A DNA stretch of 64,000 nt, taken from the NCBI GenBank assembly GCA_046349935.1, contig JAXMBK010000010.1:124001-188000 (forward strand). Reading direction: 5' to 3'. Below, in pieces: positions 15,882 to 25,636 of this stretch. Numbering within the stretch: position 1 is the first letter of the stretch; every line of letters begins with the position of its first letter. The notes under the pieces are model-generated. The model searched no databases, had not been told where the DNA came from, and worked only from the letters and a program-made list of their open reading frames with translations. The DNA is from CAIXSC01 sp046349935. GTDB lineage: Bacteria > Planctomycetota > Planctomycetia > Pirellulales > Pirellulaceae. A program made the position numbers and the translations under genes.

Positions 15882-16046
15882 GACGGCCCCTTCGAAGGGA
15901 ACCGGCTTCTTGTGGCCGGGGCGGTCGTTGAGTAAACAGAGAGACTTCCGCGGCGGGACTTTCACGACGGCGAGTCGTGAGGCGTTCGGCTTTCACGGCC
16001 GGCCGTCGCCGCCGCCCCCTAAGTCCTTTGGAATCATCTCGACGCC

Positions 16047-17621
16047 ATGTACGGACCTACTCTGCGGCGCGCCCTGATCAGTGTCAGCGACAAAACGGGG
16101 CTCGTCGAGTTCGCTCGCGCCCTGGCCGCTCGCGGGGTCGAATTGTTCAGCACCGGGGGGACTCGTAAGCACCTGGAATCGGCGGGGATCGCCGTCCGCG
16201 ACATCGCCGAATACACCGGCTTTCCCGAGATGATGGATGGGCGGCTGAAGACGCTGCACCCCAAAATCTTCGGCGGCATCCTCTGCCGTCACGACCGAGC
16301 CGACGACATGTCGGGCATCGCCGCGCATGGCATCGTTCCTTTCGAACTGGTCGTCGTGAATCTTTACCCGTTCGAAGCGACCGTCGCGCGACCCGGCGTG
16401 ACGGTGGCGGAAGCGGTCGAACAGATTGATATCGGCGGTCCGAGCTTAGTGCGAGCGGCCGCCAAGAACCACGCGTTCGTCTCGATCGCCACCAGCGCCT
16501 CGCAGTATCCGGCCATCCTGCAAGAAGTCGAACAGCACGGCGGCACCTCGCTGGAATTGCGCCGCCGTCTGATGGCCGACGCCTTCGCGCATACGGCCTC
16601 GTACGACGCCCTCATCGCCGATTACTTCCAGAAGAACTACCAGTCGGACGAAGCGTTTCCCGCCACCGTCAATGTGTCGCTGCGGCGGCAAGCAACGCTG
16701 CGCTACGGCGAGAACCCGCACCAGCGCGGCGCGATTTACCAGGTCGCCGGCGAACGCGGCGCTAACGTCGTTTCGGCGAAGCAACTGAACGGCAAAGAAC
16801 TCTCCTACAACAACTTGTTGGACCTCGACAGCGCGCTGGCCATCGTCCGGCTGCTAGATCGTCCCGCGGCGTCGGTGATTAAGCATAACAACCCGTGTGG
16901 AGCGGCCGTGGCCGACTCGCTGTCGGTCGCCGTGCGCCGAGCGCTCGATGGGGACCCGTTGAGCGCCTTCGGGTCGGTGCTCGGCTTCAATCGGCCCGTC
17001 GACAAGGCGACCGCCGAAGTGCTGGCGACGCCCGGATTGTTCATCGAGGCGATCGCTGCGCCGTCGTTCAGCGCCGAAGCGCTTGAGATCCTCACGACGC
17101 AGCCGAAGTGGAAGGCGAACGTGCGGCTGATGGAAGTGGGCGATTTGACCGGCTCGCCGCCGAACCGCCGCGAGTTTCGTCGGGTCGACGGCGGGCTGCT
17201 GGTGCAAGACGCCGATGTCGACGCCGACTCGGAGATCGACTGGAAAGTCGTGACCGCCGCGACGCCGACCGAGTCGCAGTGGGCGGACCTGCGGTTCGGC
17301 TGGTCGATCGTGCGCTTCGTGAAGTCGAACGCCATCGTGGTGTGCCAAGGCGAGACGCTGTGGGGCGCCGGGGCGGGGCAAATGAGTCGCGTGGATTCGG
17401 TCGGGATCGCGCTGGAGAAATCGGCCGAGCACGCTCGGGGCGGGACGCTGGCGAGCGACGCGTTTTTCCCCTTCCCAGACTCGATCGCCAAAGCGGCCGC
17501 GGCCGGGATTTCGGCCATCATTCAGCCCGGCGGGTCGAAGGCCGACCCCGACGTCATCGCCGCATGCAACGCCCATGGGATCGCGATGGTCTTCACCGGC
17601 CGTCGCCATTTCAAACACTAA
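16047..17621 (+). CDS. purH: Bifunctional AICAR formyltransferase/IMP cyclohydrolase
   Basis: 524 residues, the standard PurH length. It performs the last two steps of de novo IMP synthesis: formyl transfer to AICAR and ring closure. Residues 1-200 are the MGS-like cyclohydrolase domain (ALISVSDKTGLVEFARALA, STGGTRKHLESAGI, DGRLKTLHPKIFGGIL, NLYPFE, IDIGGPSLVRAAAKN). The C-terminal formyltransferase has YGENPHQRGAIY, SYNNLLDLDSALAIV, VIKHNNPCGAA (catalytic Lys-His) and late FFPFPDSI and QPGGSKAD. The stop is immediately followed by the GTG of the next gene. Confidence 0.98.
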   Translation: MYGPTLRRALISVSDKTGLVEFARALAARGVELFSTGGTRKHLESAGIAVRDIAEYTGFPEMMDGRLKTLHPKIFGGILCRHDRADDMSGIAAHGIVPFELVVVNLYPFEATVARPGVTVAEAVEQIDIGGPSLVRAAAKNHAFVSIATSASQYPAILQEVEQHGGTSLELRRRLMADAFAHTASYDALIADYFQKNYQSDEAFPATVNVSLRRQATLRYGENPHQRGAIYQVAGERGANVVSAKQLNGKELSYNNLLDLDSALAIVRLLDRPAASVIKHNNPCGAAVADSLSVAVRRALDGDPLSAFGSVLGFNRPVDKATAEVLATPGLFIEAIAAPSFSAEALEILTTQPKWKANVRLMEVGDLTGSPPNRREFRRVDGGLLVQDADVDADSEIDWKVVTAATPTESQWADLRFGWSIVRFVKSNAIVVCQGETLWGAGAGQMSRVDSVGIALEKSAEHARGGTLASDAFFPFPDSIAKAAAAGISAIIQPGGSKADPDVIAACNAHGIAMVFTGRRHFKH

Positions 17622-18527
17622 GTGGCGGCGACACCCGAGTTTGTACGCTGGTCGTTGAGGTGCGATTGCCCGCTCCGCGATCCAACTCGCCCCAACGACG
17701 TGGAGTTCGTGGCGCGGCAATTGTCGGCGCTGCAGGCCTGCGGCGACGCGCTGGCGGAGGGGCGAGTGTGCGACGGGGTGGCGCTGGAGCCGCTGGCCGG
17801 CGCGCGGGCGACGTGCCCCGAGGCGCCGACGGGATTTCGAGTGGCGGAGGTGCTGGCCGCGTATGGGGGGCCGGAAGCCGTCGAGTCGGCGTGCGGGGGA
17901 TGCGTCGCGCACGCGGGACGCGGCGAACGGCCTTGGGCCGGGTGCTGCGGGCTGGTCGACTGGTCGTCGCTGGGGGCGGGATTCTTCGAGCTGGTGGACC
18001 GGGAAATGGCGGCCGTGGCGTCGCTCGAGCGGTGGTCGGCGTGGTTTTTGGAGACGCGCCCGGCCTGGTACGGTCTGTGGGCTCCGCGTCCAGGCGAAAA
18101 CCTGGAAGTGCCGACGCAGCAATTATTTGCGTACAAAATGCCCCTAGACTGTCTGGCCCTATTTTCGCCGTTTTTCGCGCGCCTGCGCGGCGCGTCGCCG
18201 GCGGCCGACCGCATGTTGGCGCCCGTGGCCCGCGCCGTCGACGTCGCGCTCCAGACCGGCTTGCCGCTCGACGTCCGCCTGTTTCCGGCGGGGCGGGTCG
18301 AGGGGAAGCGGTGGGAGGTGCCGCCGCACTGTGGGCGCTGCAGCGCCGCTCGCCCTGATCCGCGCCGCCCCTGCCCCGTCTGCCGGTCGCCGCTGGCGCC
18401 CCTCCCTGCCCGTCGTCGGGCCGCTCAAGGCGCCCGCCCCTACTGGCCGCTCGTGAAGCAACTGGGCCCCGAATCGACCGCCCAGTTGTTGGAGCGGCAC
18501 TGGCGACAGCGCGGGGGGGCAAGTTAA
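17622..18527 (+). CDS. Cysteine-rich protein of unknown function between purH and trpC
   Basis: 301 residues starting with GTG directly after the purH stop; trpC starts 10 nt after its own stop, so it appears to belong to that run of genes. It is not recognised. It contains CDCPLRDP near the start, ACGGCVAH and GCCGLVDW in the middle, and a C-terminal zinc ribbon with CxxC pairs (HCGRC ... PCPVC) followed by a basic Arg-rich end. There is no signal peptide or membrane helix, so it is probably cytoplasmic. The start codon is uncertain because no ribosome site is visible. Confidence 0.65.
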   Translation: MAATPEFVRWSLRCDCPLRDPTRPNDVEFVARQLSALQACGDALAEGRVCDGVALEPLAGARATCPEAPTGFRVAEVLAAYGGPEAVESACGGCVAHAGRGERPWAGCCGLVDWSSLGAGFFELVDREMAAVASLERWSAWFLETRPAWYGLWAPRPGENLEVPTQQLFAYKMPLDCLALFSPFFARLRGASPAADRMLAPVARAVDVALQTGLPLDVRLFPAGRVEGKRWEVPPHCGRCSAARPDPRRPCPVCRSPLAPLPARRRAAQGARPYWPLVKQLGPESTAQLLERHWRQRGGAS

Positions 18528-18536
18528 GCTGGCCGC

Positions 18537-19325
18537 ATGCCTACGATTCTTGACAAAATCGTCGCGACCAAGCGGACGGAAATCGCCGCCGCCCAGGCCG
18601 CTCGACCCGAATCCCAGTTGCGCGATGCGCTCGCCAACGCCCCGCCCGTCCGCGACTTTTTCGGAGCGCTCGCCGCCGACGGACCGATCAAGCTGATCGC
18701 CGAAGTCAAGAAGGCCAGCCCGTCGAAGGGAGTGATCCGCGCCGACTTCTGTCCGGTCGAGATCGCCGAGACGTACGCGGCCAGCGGCGCGACGTGCCTG
18801 AGCGTCCTCACCGACGTCCAGTATTTCCAGGGGAGCTTGGAGTATCTGAAAAACATCCGTGCGGCGGTCGACCTGCCGCTGTTGCGCAAAGACTTCATCC
18901 TCGACTCGTACCAACTGCTGGAGGCCCGCCTGGCCGGCGCCGACGCCGTACTGTTGATCGCCGAGTGCCTGGACGACTGCGGCCTGCGCAGCTTGCACGC
19001 CGAAGCGCTCGACCTGGGACTCACGCCGCTGGTGGAATTCTATGAGCCGACGAACTTGCCCCGCGTGCTGGACGCCGGCGCGACGCTGATCGGCGTCAAC
19101 AACCGCGACCTGCATACGTTTCAAGTCGATTTGAATCACACGATTCGGATGCGCGAGCAGGTGCCCGATCACTGCTTGCTGGTCGGGGAAAGCGGCATTC
19201 GCACGGCCGACGATGTACGTCGACTAGCCGCCGCCGGCGTCGACGCCATCCTGGTCGGCGAAAGCCTCATGGCTCAGCCCGACATCGCCGCAGCCGTTCG
19301 AGCGTTGCTGGCCGGCGCCGTGTGA
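18537..19325 (+). CDS. trpC: Indole-3-glycerol phosphate synthase
   Basis: 262 residues, usual for monofunctional TrpC, a TIM barrel that decarboxylates and closes CdRP to indole-3-glycerol phosphate in tryptophan synthesis. Diagnostic motifs: ILDKIVATKRTEIAAAQA, KLIAEVKKASPSKGVIRADF (catalytic Lys and phosphate contact), CLSVLTDVQYFQGS, LLRKDFILDSYQL, LIGVNNRDLHTF and GESGI near the end. ATG 18537 gives the standard N-terminus. Other trp genes are not in the window. Confidence 0.97.
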   Translation: MPTILDKIVATKRTEIAAAQAARPESQLRDALANAPPVRDFFGALAADGPIKLIAEVKKASPSKGVIRADFCPVEIAETYAASGATCLSVLTDVQYFQGSLEYLKNIRAAVDLPLLRKDFILDSYQLLEARLAGADAVLLIAECLDDCGLRSLHAEALDLGLTPLVEFYEPTNLPRVLDAGATLIGVNNRDLHTFQVDLNHTIRMREQVPDHCLLVGESGIRTADDVRRLAAAGVDAILVGESLMAQPDIAAAVRALLAGAV

Positions 19326-19368
19326 ACGTACTCAAGCTCCGTCCTGACGTCCTGCGCGAGGAACCGTT

Positions 19369-20139
19369 ATGGGGAAGGTGGTCGAGTCGGTAAAGCTGGC
19401 CAACAGCGTGGTTCGTACGTTCCTGGTCCTCGTGCTGCTCGGCGGCCTGGGCTACGCCGGCTTCGTCGGCTATTCGATTTACAACGCTCAAGAGATCTTG
19501 GCGCGCGAGCAGCGCGTGGAGATCGAGAAGCTGACGACGCAGGTCGCGACGCAAGAACGAGAAATCGAGCGGCTCGACACGTCCTTGCGGCTGCTGAAGG
19601 TCGACCATCGCCTGGCGCGGCTGAATATCCTCGACCAACGCCCCGACGGCGCGTCGGGCCAGGTGCTCACGACGGTGGAGTTCATCGAGCTGAACGACGA
19701 GGGGCAGCCGGTGGACGAGCCGCAGAAATTCGAGATCGTCGGCGACGTGATCTACTTGGATAATTGGATCGTCAAGTTCGACGACAAGTTTGTGGAACAA
19801 GCGGAAATCGACCGCTCGACTTCGATCGTGCTCTTCCGTCGGATCTTCGGCGAGCACCAGGAGCCGAACGCCGGCTTTCCGCTCGACCGTCGCGACGGCC
19901 CGCCGCGGGCCTACGCGCGCGGCGGCCGAGTGTCGGACTTTGAGAAGAAGATCTGGGACGAGTTCTGGTTGATTTCGAACGACGAGGCGAAGGCGGCCGA
20001 CCTGGGGATTCGCGCCGCGCATGGACAGGCCGTGTCGATCAAGGCGCAAAAGGGGAAAGCGTACCGAGTGCTGTTGCGGGCGTCGGACGGGCTGAGCATC
20101 GTGCCGGACGGCGTCGTCCCCGTGAAGAAGGCCAGCTAG
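19369..20139 (+). CDS. Membrane-anchored coiled-coil protein, function unknown
   Basis: 256 residues. One membrane helix at about 18-38 (TFLVLVLLGGLGYAGFVGYS) is followed by a coiled coil at about 45-85 (EILAREQRVEIEKLTTQVAT, REIERLDTSLRLLKVD), then a soluble beta-rich domain (VLTTVEFIELNDEGQPVDEP, VIYLDNWIVKFDDKFVEQAE) with repeated Asp/Glu and a C-terminal AVSIKAQKGKAYRVLLRA. The topology is N-in with an outside domain. It lies between trpC and dapL on the same strand. No family recognised; ATG 19369 is the only sensible start, just before the helix. Confidence 0.7.
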   Translation: MGKVVESVKLANSVVRTFLVLVLLGGLGYAGFVGYSIYNAQEILAREQRVEIEKLTTQVATQEREIERLDTSLRLLKVDHRLARLNILDQRPDGASGQVLTTVEFIELNDEGQPVDEPQKFEIVGDVIYLDNWIVKFDDKFVEQAEIDRSTSIVLFRRIFGEHQEPNAGFPLDRRDGPPRAYARGGRVSDFEKKIWDEFWLISNDEAKAADLGIRAAHGQAVSIKAQKGKAYRVLLRASDGLSIVPDGVVPVKKAS

Positions 20140-20227
20140 TCGTGCGTCGCCCTTGTGGCTGACGGGGCCCTGGGATACCTTGCAAAGGCAGTGACCCACG
20201 GCTTTCATCCCCTCTTAGACGCGAACC

Positions 20228-21460
20228 ATGAGCGACCCTTATTTTCAGCAGCTTTTTGCCGAACGCATTGGCGGAGTGAACTACGGCAAAGGGACCGAGA
20301 TTTATAAGTTTGAGAAGATCAAGCGCGCCAAGCGCAAGGCGCTGGCCGACTTTCCTCACCGGCCGCTGGTCGATTTCGGCATCGGCGAAAACGACGCGAT
20401 GGCGCCCGAATCGGTGCGGCAACGGATGGCCGAAGAGATTAATCGACCCGAAAACCGCGGTTATGCCGACAACGGCATCGCCGCGTTCAAGGAAGCGGTG
20501 GCGCGCTTCATGCAGCGGCAGTTCGGCGTGACGCTCGACCCGACCAAGGAAATCAACCACTGCATCGGGTCGAAGACGGCCCTGTCGATGATTCCGGCCT
20601 GCTTCATCAATCCGGGCGATGTGACTTTGATGACGGTCCCCGGCTATCCGGTCGCGGGCACGCACACGCGTTACTACGGCGGCACGGTCTACCGTCTCCC
20701 GCTGCTCGCCGAAAACGACTTCCTCCCCGACCTCAAGTCGATCCCGGCCGATGTGCTCGAGCGGACCAAGCTGCTGGTGCTCAACTATCCCAACAGTCCG
20801 ACCGGCAAAGTCGCGCCGCGGTCCTTTTTCGAATACGTCATCGACTGGGCGAAGACGAACCAAGTCGTCGTGGTCCAGGATGCGGCCCATTCGTTGCTGA
20901 CGTATGAAGGCGATCCGACCAGCTTCCTCGCGATCCCGGGTGCAAAGGACGTCGGCGTCGAAGTCCACTCGCTGTCGAAGGGCTTCGACATGATCGGTTG
21001 GCGCATCGGATGGGTGTGCGGCCACGAACGACTGGTGCAAGCGTTCGCCGACGTCAAAGACAACTGCGACTCGGGACAGTTCGCCGCGATCCAGAAAGCG
21101 GCCGCGGCGGCGCTCGACGACGCCACGATCCCCGGCAAGACGAAGACCAAGTATCAACGTCGCCTGCAGAAGTTGGTCGCGATGCTGCAGCGCTGCGGCT
21201 TCCAAGCCAAGATGCCGGGCGGCACGTACTTCCTTTACACGAAGGCGCCGAAGGGCGCGGCCGGCGGACTGACGTTCGAGAACGCGGAAGCCGCCAGTCA
21301 GTACCTCATCACGCAGCACTCGATCGTCACGGTGCCCTGGGACGACGCCGGTTCGTTCTTGCGTTTCTCGGTGACCTACGAAGCGGCCGACGAACAGGCC
21401 GAAGACGCGCTGATGCTGGAAGCCGAATCGCGGCTCAAGCAAGCCGGGCTCGTCTTCTAA
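20228..21460 (+). CDS. dapL: LL-diaminopimelate aminotransferase
   Basis: 410 residues, the usual DapL length. DapL converts tetrahydrodipicolinate directly to LL-diaminopimelate in lysine and cell-wall synthesis, the route used by planctomycetes, chlamydiae and plants. Visible features of this fold-type I PLP enzyme: FAERIGGVNYGKGTEIYKFE at the start, DFGIGENDAMAP, RGYADNGIAAFKEA, YPVAGTHTRYYGG, VLNYPNSPTGKVA, and the PLP lysine in VHSLSKGFDMIGWRIGW. The C-terminus has MPGGTYFLYTKAPKGA. The start of the protein matches family members, so ATG 20228 is confident. Confidence 0.95.
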   Translation: MSDPYFQQLFAERIGGVNYGKGTEIYKFEKIKRAKRKALADFPHRPLVDFGIGENDAMAPESVRQRMAEEINRPENRGYADNGIAAFKEAVARFMQRQFGVTLDPTKEINHCIGSKTALSMIPACFINPGDVTLMTVPGYPVAGTHTRYYGGTVYRLPLLAENDFLPDLKSIPADVLERTKLLVLNYPNSPTGKVAPRSFFEYVIDWAKTNQVVVVQDAAHSLLTYEGDPTSFLAIPGAKDVGVEVHSLSKGFDMIGWRIGWVCGHERLVQAFADVKDNCDSGQFAAIQKAAAAALDDATIPGKTKTKYQRRLQKLVAMLQRCGFQAKMPGGTYFLYTKAPKGAAGGLTFENAEAASQYLITQHSIVTVPWDDAGSFLRFSVTYEAADEQAEDALMLEAESRLKQAGLVF

Positions 21461-21480
21461 CCCACTCCCAACGGACTCGC

Positions 21481-22158
21481 ATGAACCTGCTGGCGCCGAC
21501 CTTCCTGTTCCGATTCGCGGTTCCGTGTCGCGAGGCGAGCGAACTGTCGCTCGCCGCCGCCGCCGAGCTCGACGAGTCGCATCGGATTCCTAGCTTCAGC
21601 GAGTTGGAGGGGCGGAAGGCGTTCGCCGATTTGCGGATGGCGTGGCACGAAGACGGACTGTTGGTCCGTGTGCATGTGACCGGCAAAACGCAGCCCGCTT
21701 GGTGCAAATCGACTCGGATCGACGACAGCGACGGCCTGCAATTGTGGCTCGATACGCGCGACACGCACGACCTGCATCGAGCCACTCGCTTCTGTCACCG
21801 CATCGCGCTGCTGCCATTCGGCGCCGGTCGCGGTCAGCGCGAGCCGAAGGCGGGGTTGGTGGCGATCAACCGAGCTCGCGAGAGTCCGCGGCCGATGGAG
21901 GATAGTGCGATCGAGGCGGCGAGCGTCGCGGAAGCGAACGGATATCGATTGTGGGCCCGCATCACGGGTTCCGCGCTCACGGGCTACGACGGCGGCGAAC
22001 ATCGAAAGCTGGGCTTTTTCTTCGCGGTGATGGACCGCGAACTGGGGTGGCAAACCTTGTCGCTCGGCCCCGAGCTGCCGGTCGCCGAAGACCCCAGTCT
22101 CTGGGGCACGCTCGACCTCGTCGAAGGCGCCCCTCGCAAACGTTCGCGAAGACGCTAG
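21481..22158 (+). CDS. CBM9-like domain protein
   Basis: 225 residues, no signal peptide. The core DDSDGLQLWLDTRDTHDLHR with HEDGLLVRVHVTGK before and YRLWARITGSALTGYDGGEH after it fits a family-9 carbohydrate-binding-like (DOMON/CBM9) beta-sandwich, in which D-x-D-x-L-Q-L-x-L-D-T lines a binding edge; the ligand is unknown. It follows dapL by 20 nt. The stop codon (22156-22158) directly abuts the stop of the convergent RND pump gene (22159-22161), with no spacer. ATG 21481 is the first Met after dapL. Confidence 0.75.
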   Translation: MNLLAPTFLFRFAVPCREASELSLAAAAELDESHRIPSFSELEGRKAFADLRMAWHEDGLLVRVHVTGKTQPAWCKSTRIDDSDGLQLWLDTRDTHDLHRATRFCHRIALLPFGAGRGQREPKAGLVAINRARESPRPMEDSAIEAASVAEANGYRLWARITGSALTGYDGGEHRKLGFFFAVMDRELGWQTLSLGPELPVAEDPSLWGTLDLVEGAPRKRSRRR

Positions 22159-25100
22159 TTACTGCTTCTTGCCCGCCATCTTCATCACCAGCCAGTAGAA
22201 GATGGGCGTGAAGACGAGCCCGAAGAACGTCACGCCGATCATTCCCGAGGCGACGGCGACTCCCAGCGGCACGCGCATTTCGGCGCCGGCGCCGCGGGCG
22301 AGCGCCAACGGAACCACGCCCAGGATGAACGCGAACGACGTCATGAGGATCGGGCGCAAACGGGTGCGCGACGCTTCGATGATCGCCTCCAGTCGGTCCT
22401 TGCCCGCGTCTTCCAATTGCTTCGCAAACTCGACCACCAAGATGGCGTTCTTCGCGGCCAAGCCGATCAGCACCACGAAGCCGATTTGAGCGAAGATGTT
22501 GTTGTCGAGTCGAACCAGATAGAGGCCGGCGAGTGCGGAGAGCAAGCACATCGGCACGATGAGGAGAATGGCGAGCGGCAGCAGCCAGTTTTCGTATTGC
22601 GACGCCAAGACGAGGAATACGAAGAGCACGGCGAGCGGAAAGACGAGCTTGCCGAGAACGTCCTTCTCCGCTTCCAGTTCCTGATAGCTGAGTTCGGTCC
22701 ATTCGCTGCCGAGCGTCGCGGGGAGGACGTTGCGTGCGACGTCGTCGAAGATGGTGATCGCCTGTCGCGAACTCGTGCCGGGAGCGAGCACTCCCGTGAC
22801 TTCGGCCGACGGGTACATGTTGAAATGGTTGACCAGCGCGGGGCCGGCCGTGTTCTTGACGTGCACCAACGTCGAGAGCGGCACGCGATCGCCCGCCGAG
22901 TTCCGCACCTCCAGTTGCCCAATATCCTCCACGCGAATTCGGAACCGCGGGTCGGCCTGAATCTGCACTTGCCAATTGCGGTTTTGGAAGGTGAAGTCGT
23001 TCACGTAGAACGAACCGAGGTACGCTTGCAGCGTTTGGTTGACCGTTTCCAGCGAGACGCCCTGCGCCTTGGCCTTCTCGCGGTCGATTTCCAAAAACAA
23101 CTGCGGCTGCGAGACGCTGAAGGTTGAGAAGGCGCCGGCGATCCCAGCGCTTTGCTTCGCTTCGTCGGTCATCGCCCCGACGGAATCTTGCAGCGTGCGC
23201 AGGCCCGCGCCGCGACGGTCTTGAATCTGGATCTTGATGCCGCCCGTCGTCCCCAATCCGTCGACTGGCGGTGCGCCGAACACGCCGATGTTCGCTTGCT
23301 GATAAACGGCGAAACGTTTCCGCAACTCCATCGCGATCCGCTGGGCGTGCAGCGCTCGATCTTCCTTGCGTTCTTCGAACGGCTTGAGGATCACGAACAT
23401 GCCGCCCGTGTTGCTGACGTTGGTGCTCAACAGCAGCGAGTAGCCTGGGACGGCGATGGTGTGCGCCACGCCCGGCGTCTCGCGAGCCACTTGGCTCAAC
23501 TCCGACACCAGCTTGTCGGTGCGTTCGAGGCTGGCGCCTTCGGGCAACTGCACGTTGACCAGCAAGTAGCCTTTATCTTGATCGGGAATAAAGCCGAGCG
23601 GCACGACTTTGAAGCCCAGCACGGTCAGGCCGAGCAACCCGGCGTAGACGACGGCCAGCACCAAGCTGATGCGTATCAACCGCCGCACGGTCGCCCCGTA
23701 GCCGCTCGCGAGCTTCTCGAAGACCCAGTTGAAACCCGCCAGGAACTTCGAGAGCACCAGATTGATCGGCGGGGCGATGAACTTCCCGCCCAGGGCGACG
23801 AGTCCGATGACGGCGGCGGCGACGACCCACGACAGGATCTTTTGCTGAAGCGTGAGCGGTTCGGCATCCGGGCCATGGCCGGCGGCGAGCCCCAGCGCGT
23901 GCAAGAGAGCGCTGCCTGCCAGCTTGTAGACGAGGAAACCCAAGATCAGGCCGACGCCCAAAGGCGGCAGCACTTCGCGCGGGCCGTGGTGATCGGGCGA
24001 GTGAGGCTTGATGAGCGTGACCGCTCGCGCGGGCGCCATCGTCATCGCGTTGATCGCCGAGATGATGGTCGAGGTGGCGATCGTGAGCGCGAACTGCCGA
24101 TAGAACTCGCCGCTGATCCCCGCCAAGAAGGCCGTGGGGATGAAGACCGAGCTGAGCACAAGCGTGATGGCGATGACGGGGCCCGTGATTTCGTCCATCG
24201 CCTTGATTGTCGCCTCGCGCGGCGGCAGCCCGGTGGCCATCCACCGTTCGATGTTCTCGACCACCACGATCGCGTCGTCGACGACGATGCCGATGGCCAG
24301 CACGAGTCCGAAGAGGGTGAGGTTATTGAGCGAAAAGCCCAGCAAGGCCATGACAGCGAACGTCCCGATCAGCGAGACGGGGACGTCGATCATCGGCAAC
24401 AACGTCGCGCGCCAATCTTGCAGGAAGATCAGCACGACGATGAACACCAAGATGAACGCCTCGTACAGCGTCTTGTACACCTCGTGCACCGATTCGTCGA
24501 TGAACACGGTCGTGTCGTAGACAATCTCGTAGTCCAGCCCTTCGGGAAAGTCGCGGCGTAGTTCCTTCATGCGGCCGCGAATCGTCTCGGCCACTTCGAG
24601 GGCGTTTGAGCCGGGGAGTTGGAAGATGGCGAGCGTCACGGAGGGGTCGCCGTTGAGGTAGCTGTTGACGTCGTAGTTCTTGGCGCCGATCTCGATGCCC
24701 TTCTCTCCCGGCATTCCTCCCTTCGCGTCGCGATTCTCGCGCACCAATTCGCGCAGGTGCACCACCTGCCCCTTCTGACCTCGCTTGACGATGATGTCGC
24801 CGAATTCCTCTTCGCTTTCCAATCGCCCTTTCGTCTGCAGCACCAATTGGAAGGGAACGTTGGCGTCGCTGGGGACCGGCGGCTGCCCGAGTCGACCGGC
24901 GGCCACTTGGACGTTCTGTTCGCGAATGGCGCTGATGACGTCGGCGACCGTCATCTGCAGTGCGGCCAGCTTTTTGGGGTCGAGCCACACGCGCATGCTG
25001 TAGTCGCGAGGACCGAGAAACGAGACGTCGCCGACGCCCGAGACGCGCGCTAGGGCGTCTTTGACGTTGAGCGACGCGTAATTGCTGAGATAGAGCTGGT

Positions 25101-25566
25101 CGTAAAAGAACGTTCCGTCCGTACGCTTCTTCGATACGAGGTTGACGCACAAGAGGATGCTGGGGGACTTCTTCTTCGTCGTGACCCCCATACGCTTCAC
25201 TTCGTCCGGCAGTTTGGCTTGCGCCACCGCGACTCGGTTTTGCACCAACACTTGCGCCGTATCGAGGTTCGTACCCAATTTAAAGGTGACGTCGAGCAGC
25301 ATTTGGCCGTCGTTCGTGCACCGCGACGCCATGTAGATCATGCCTTCGACGCCGTTTACTTCCTGCTCGATCGGCGTTGCGACCGTCGTCGCCACCGTCT
25401 CCGCGTTCGCCCCCGGGTAGTTGGCCGTCACCTGCACGGTGGGAGGCGTCACATCGGGGTACTGCGCGATCGGCAGCCTCAAGAGCGCCACCAAGCCGAC
25501 GATCACGATGACGATCGAGAGGACCGTCGCCAGCACAGGACGATCGACGAAGAAGCGAGCGAACAT
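22159..25566 (-). CDS. RND efflux pump inner-membrane protein, HAE1 (AcrB-like) family
   Basis: 1135 residues, longer than AcrB (1049). Typical start MFARFFVDRPVLATVLSI, porter motifs VQVTANYPGANAETVATTVA and EGMIYMASRC, proton-relay helix AIGIVVDDAIVVVENIERWM (two Asp) and helix with the relay Lys (IGLAAKNAILVVEFAKQLED). Between about residues 520 and 600 an insertion supplies two extra hydrophobic segments (LGVGLILGFLVYKLAGSALL and SWVVAAAVIGLVALGGKFIA) not present in AcrB. Pumps of this class export drugs, bile salts and lipids from the periplasm using the proton gradient. It is downstream of its adaptor gene by 70 nt. No TolC-type outer-membrane partner is in the window. Confidence 0.95.
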   Translation of the reverse strand: MFARFFVDRPVLATVLSIVIVIVGLVALLRLPIAQYPDVTPPTVQVTANYPGANAETVATTVATPIEQEVNGVEGMIYMASRCTNDGQMLLDVTFKLGTNLDTAQVLVQNRVAVAQAKLPDEVKRMGVTTKKKSPSILLCVNLVSKKRTDGTFFYDQLYLSNYASLNVKDALARVSGVGDVSFLGPRDYSMRVWLDPKKLAALQMTVADVISAIREQNVQVAAGRLGQPPVPSDANVPFQLVLQTKGRLESEEEFGDIIVKRGQKGQVVHLRELVRENRDAKGGMPGEKGIEIGAKNYDVNSYLNGDPSVTLAIFQLPGSNALEVAETIRGRMKELRRDFPEGLDYEIVYDTTVFIDESVHEVYKTLYEAFILVFIVVLIFLQDWRATLLPMIDVPVSLIGTFAVMALLGFSLNNLTLFGLVLAIGIVVDDAIVVVENIERWMATGLPPREATIKAMDEITGPVIAITLVLSSVFIPTAFLAGISGEFYRQFALTIATSTIISAINAMTMAPARAVTLIKPHSPDHHGPREVLPPLGVGLILGFLVYKLAGSALLHALGLAAGHGPDAEPLTLQQKILSWVVAAAVIGLVALGGKFIAPPINLVLSKFLAGFNWVFEKLASGYGATVRRLIRISLVLAVVYAGLLGLTVLGFKVVPLGFIPDQDKGYLLVNVQLPEGASLERTDKLVSELSQVARETPGVAHTIAVPGYSLLLSTNVSNTGGMFVILKPFEERKEDRALHAQRIAMELRKRFAVYQQANIGVFGAPPVDGLGTTGGIKIQIQDRRGAGLRTLQDSVGAMTDEAKQSAGIAGAFSTFSVSQPQLFLEIDREKAKAQGVSLETVNQTLQAYLGSFYVNDFTFQNRNWQVQIQADPRFRIRVEDIGQLEVRNSAGDRVPLSTLVHVKNTAGPALVNHFNMYPSAEVTGVLAPGTSSRQAITIFDDVARNVLPATLGSEWTELSYQELEAEKDVLGKLVFPLAVLFVFLVLASQYENWLLPLAILLIVPMCLLSALAGLYLVRLDNNIFAQIGFVVLIGLAAKNAILVVEFAKQLEDAGKDRLEAIIEASRTRLRPILMTSFAFILGVVPLALARGAGAEMRVPLGVAVASGMIGVTFFGLVFTPIFYWLVMKMAGKKQ

Positions 25567-25636
25567 GGGGAAGCCTCACGGAATTCCATTCGAACATGCA
25601 GCGCTGCACGCACTGCGGGCGACGCCGTTCAGGCCA

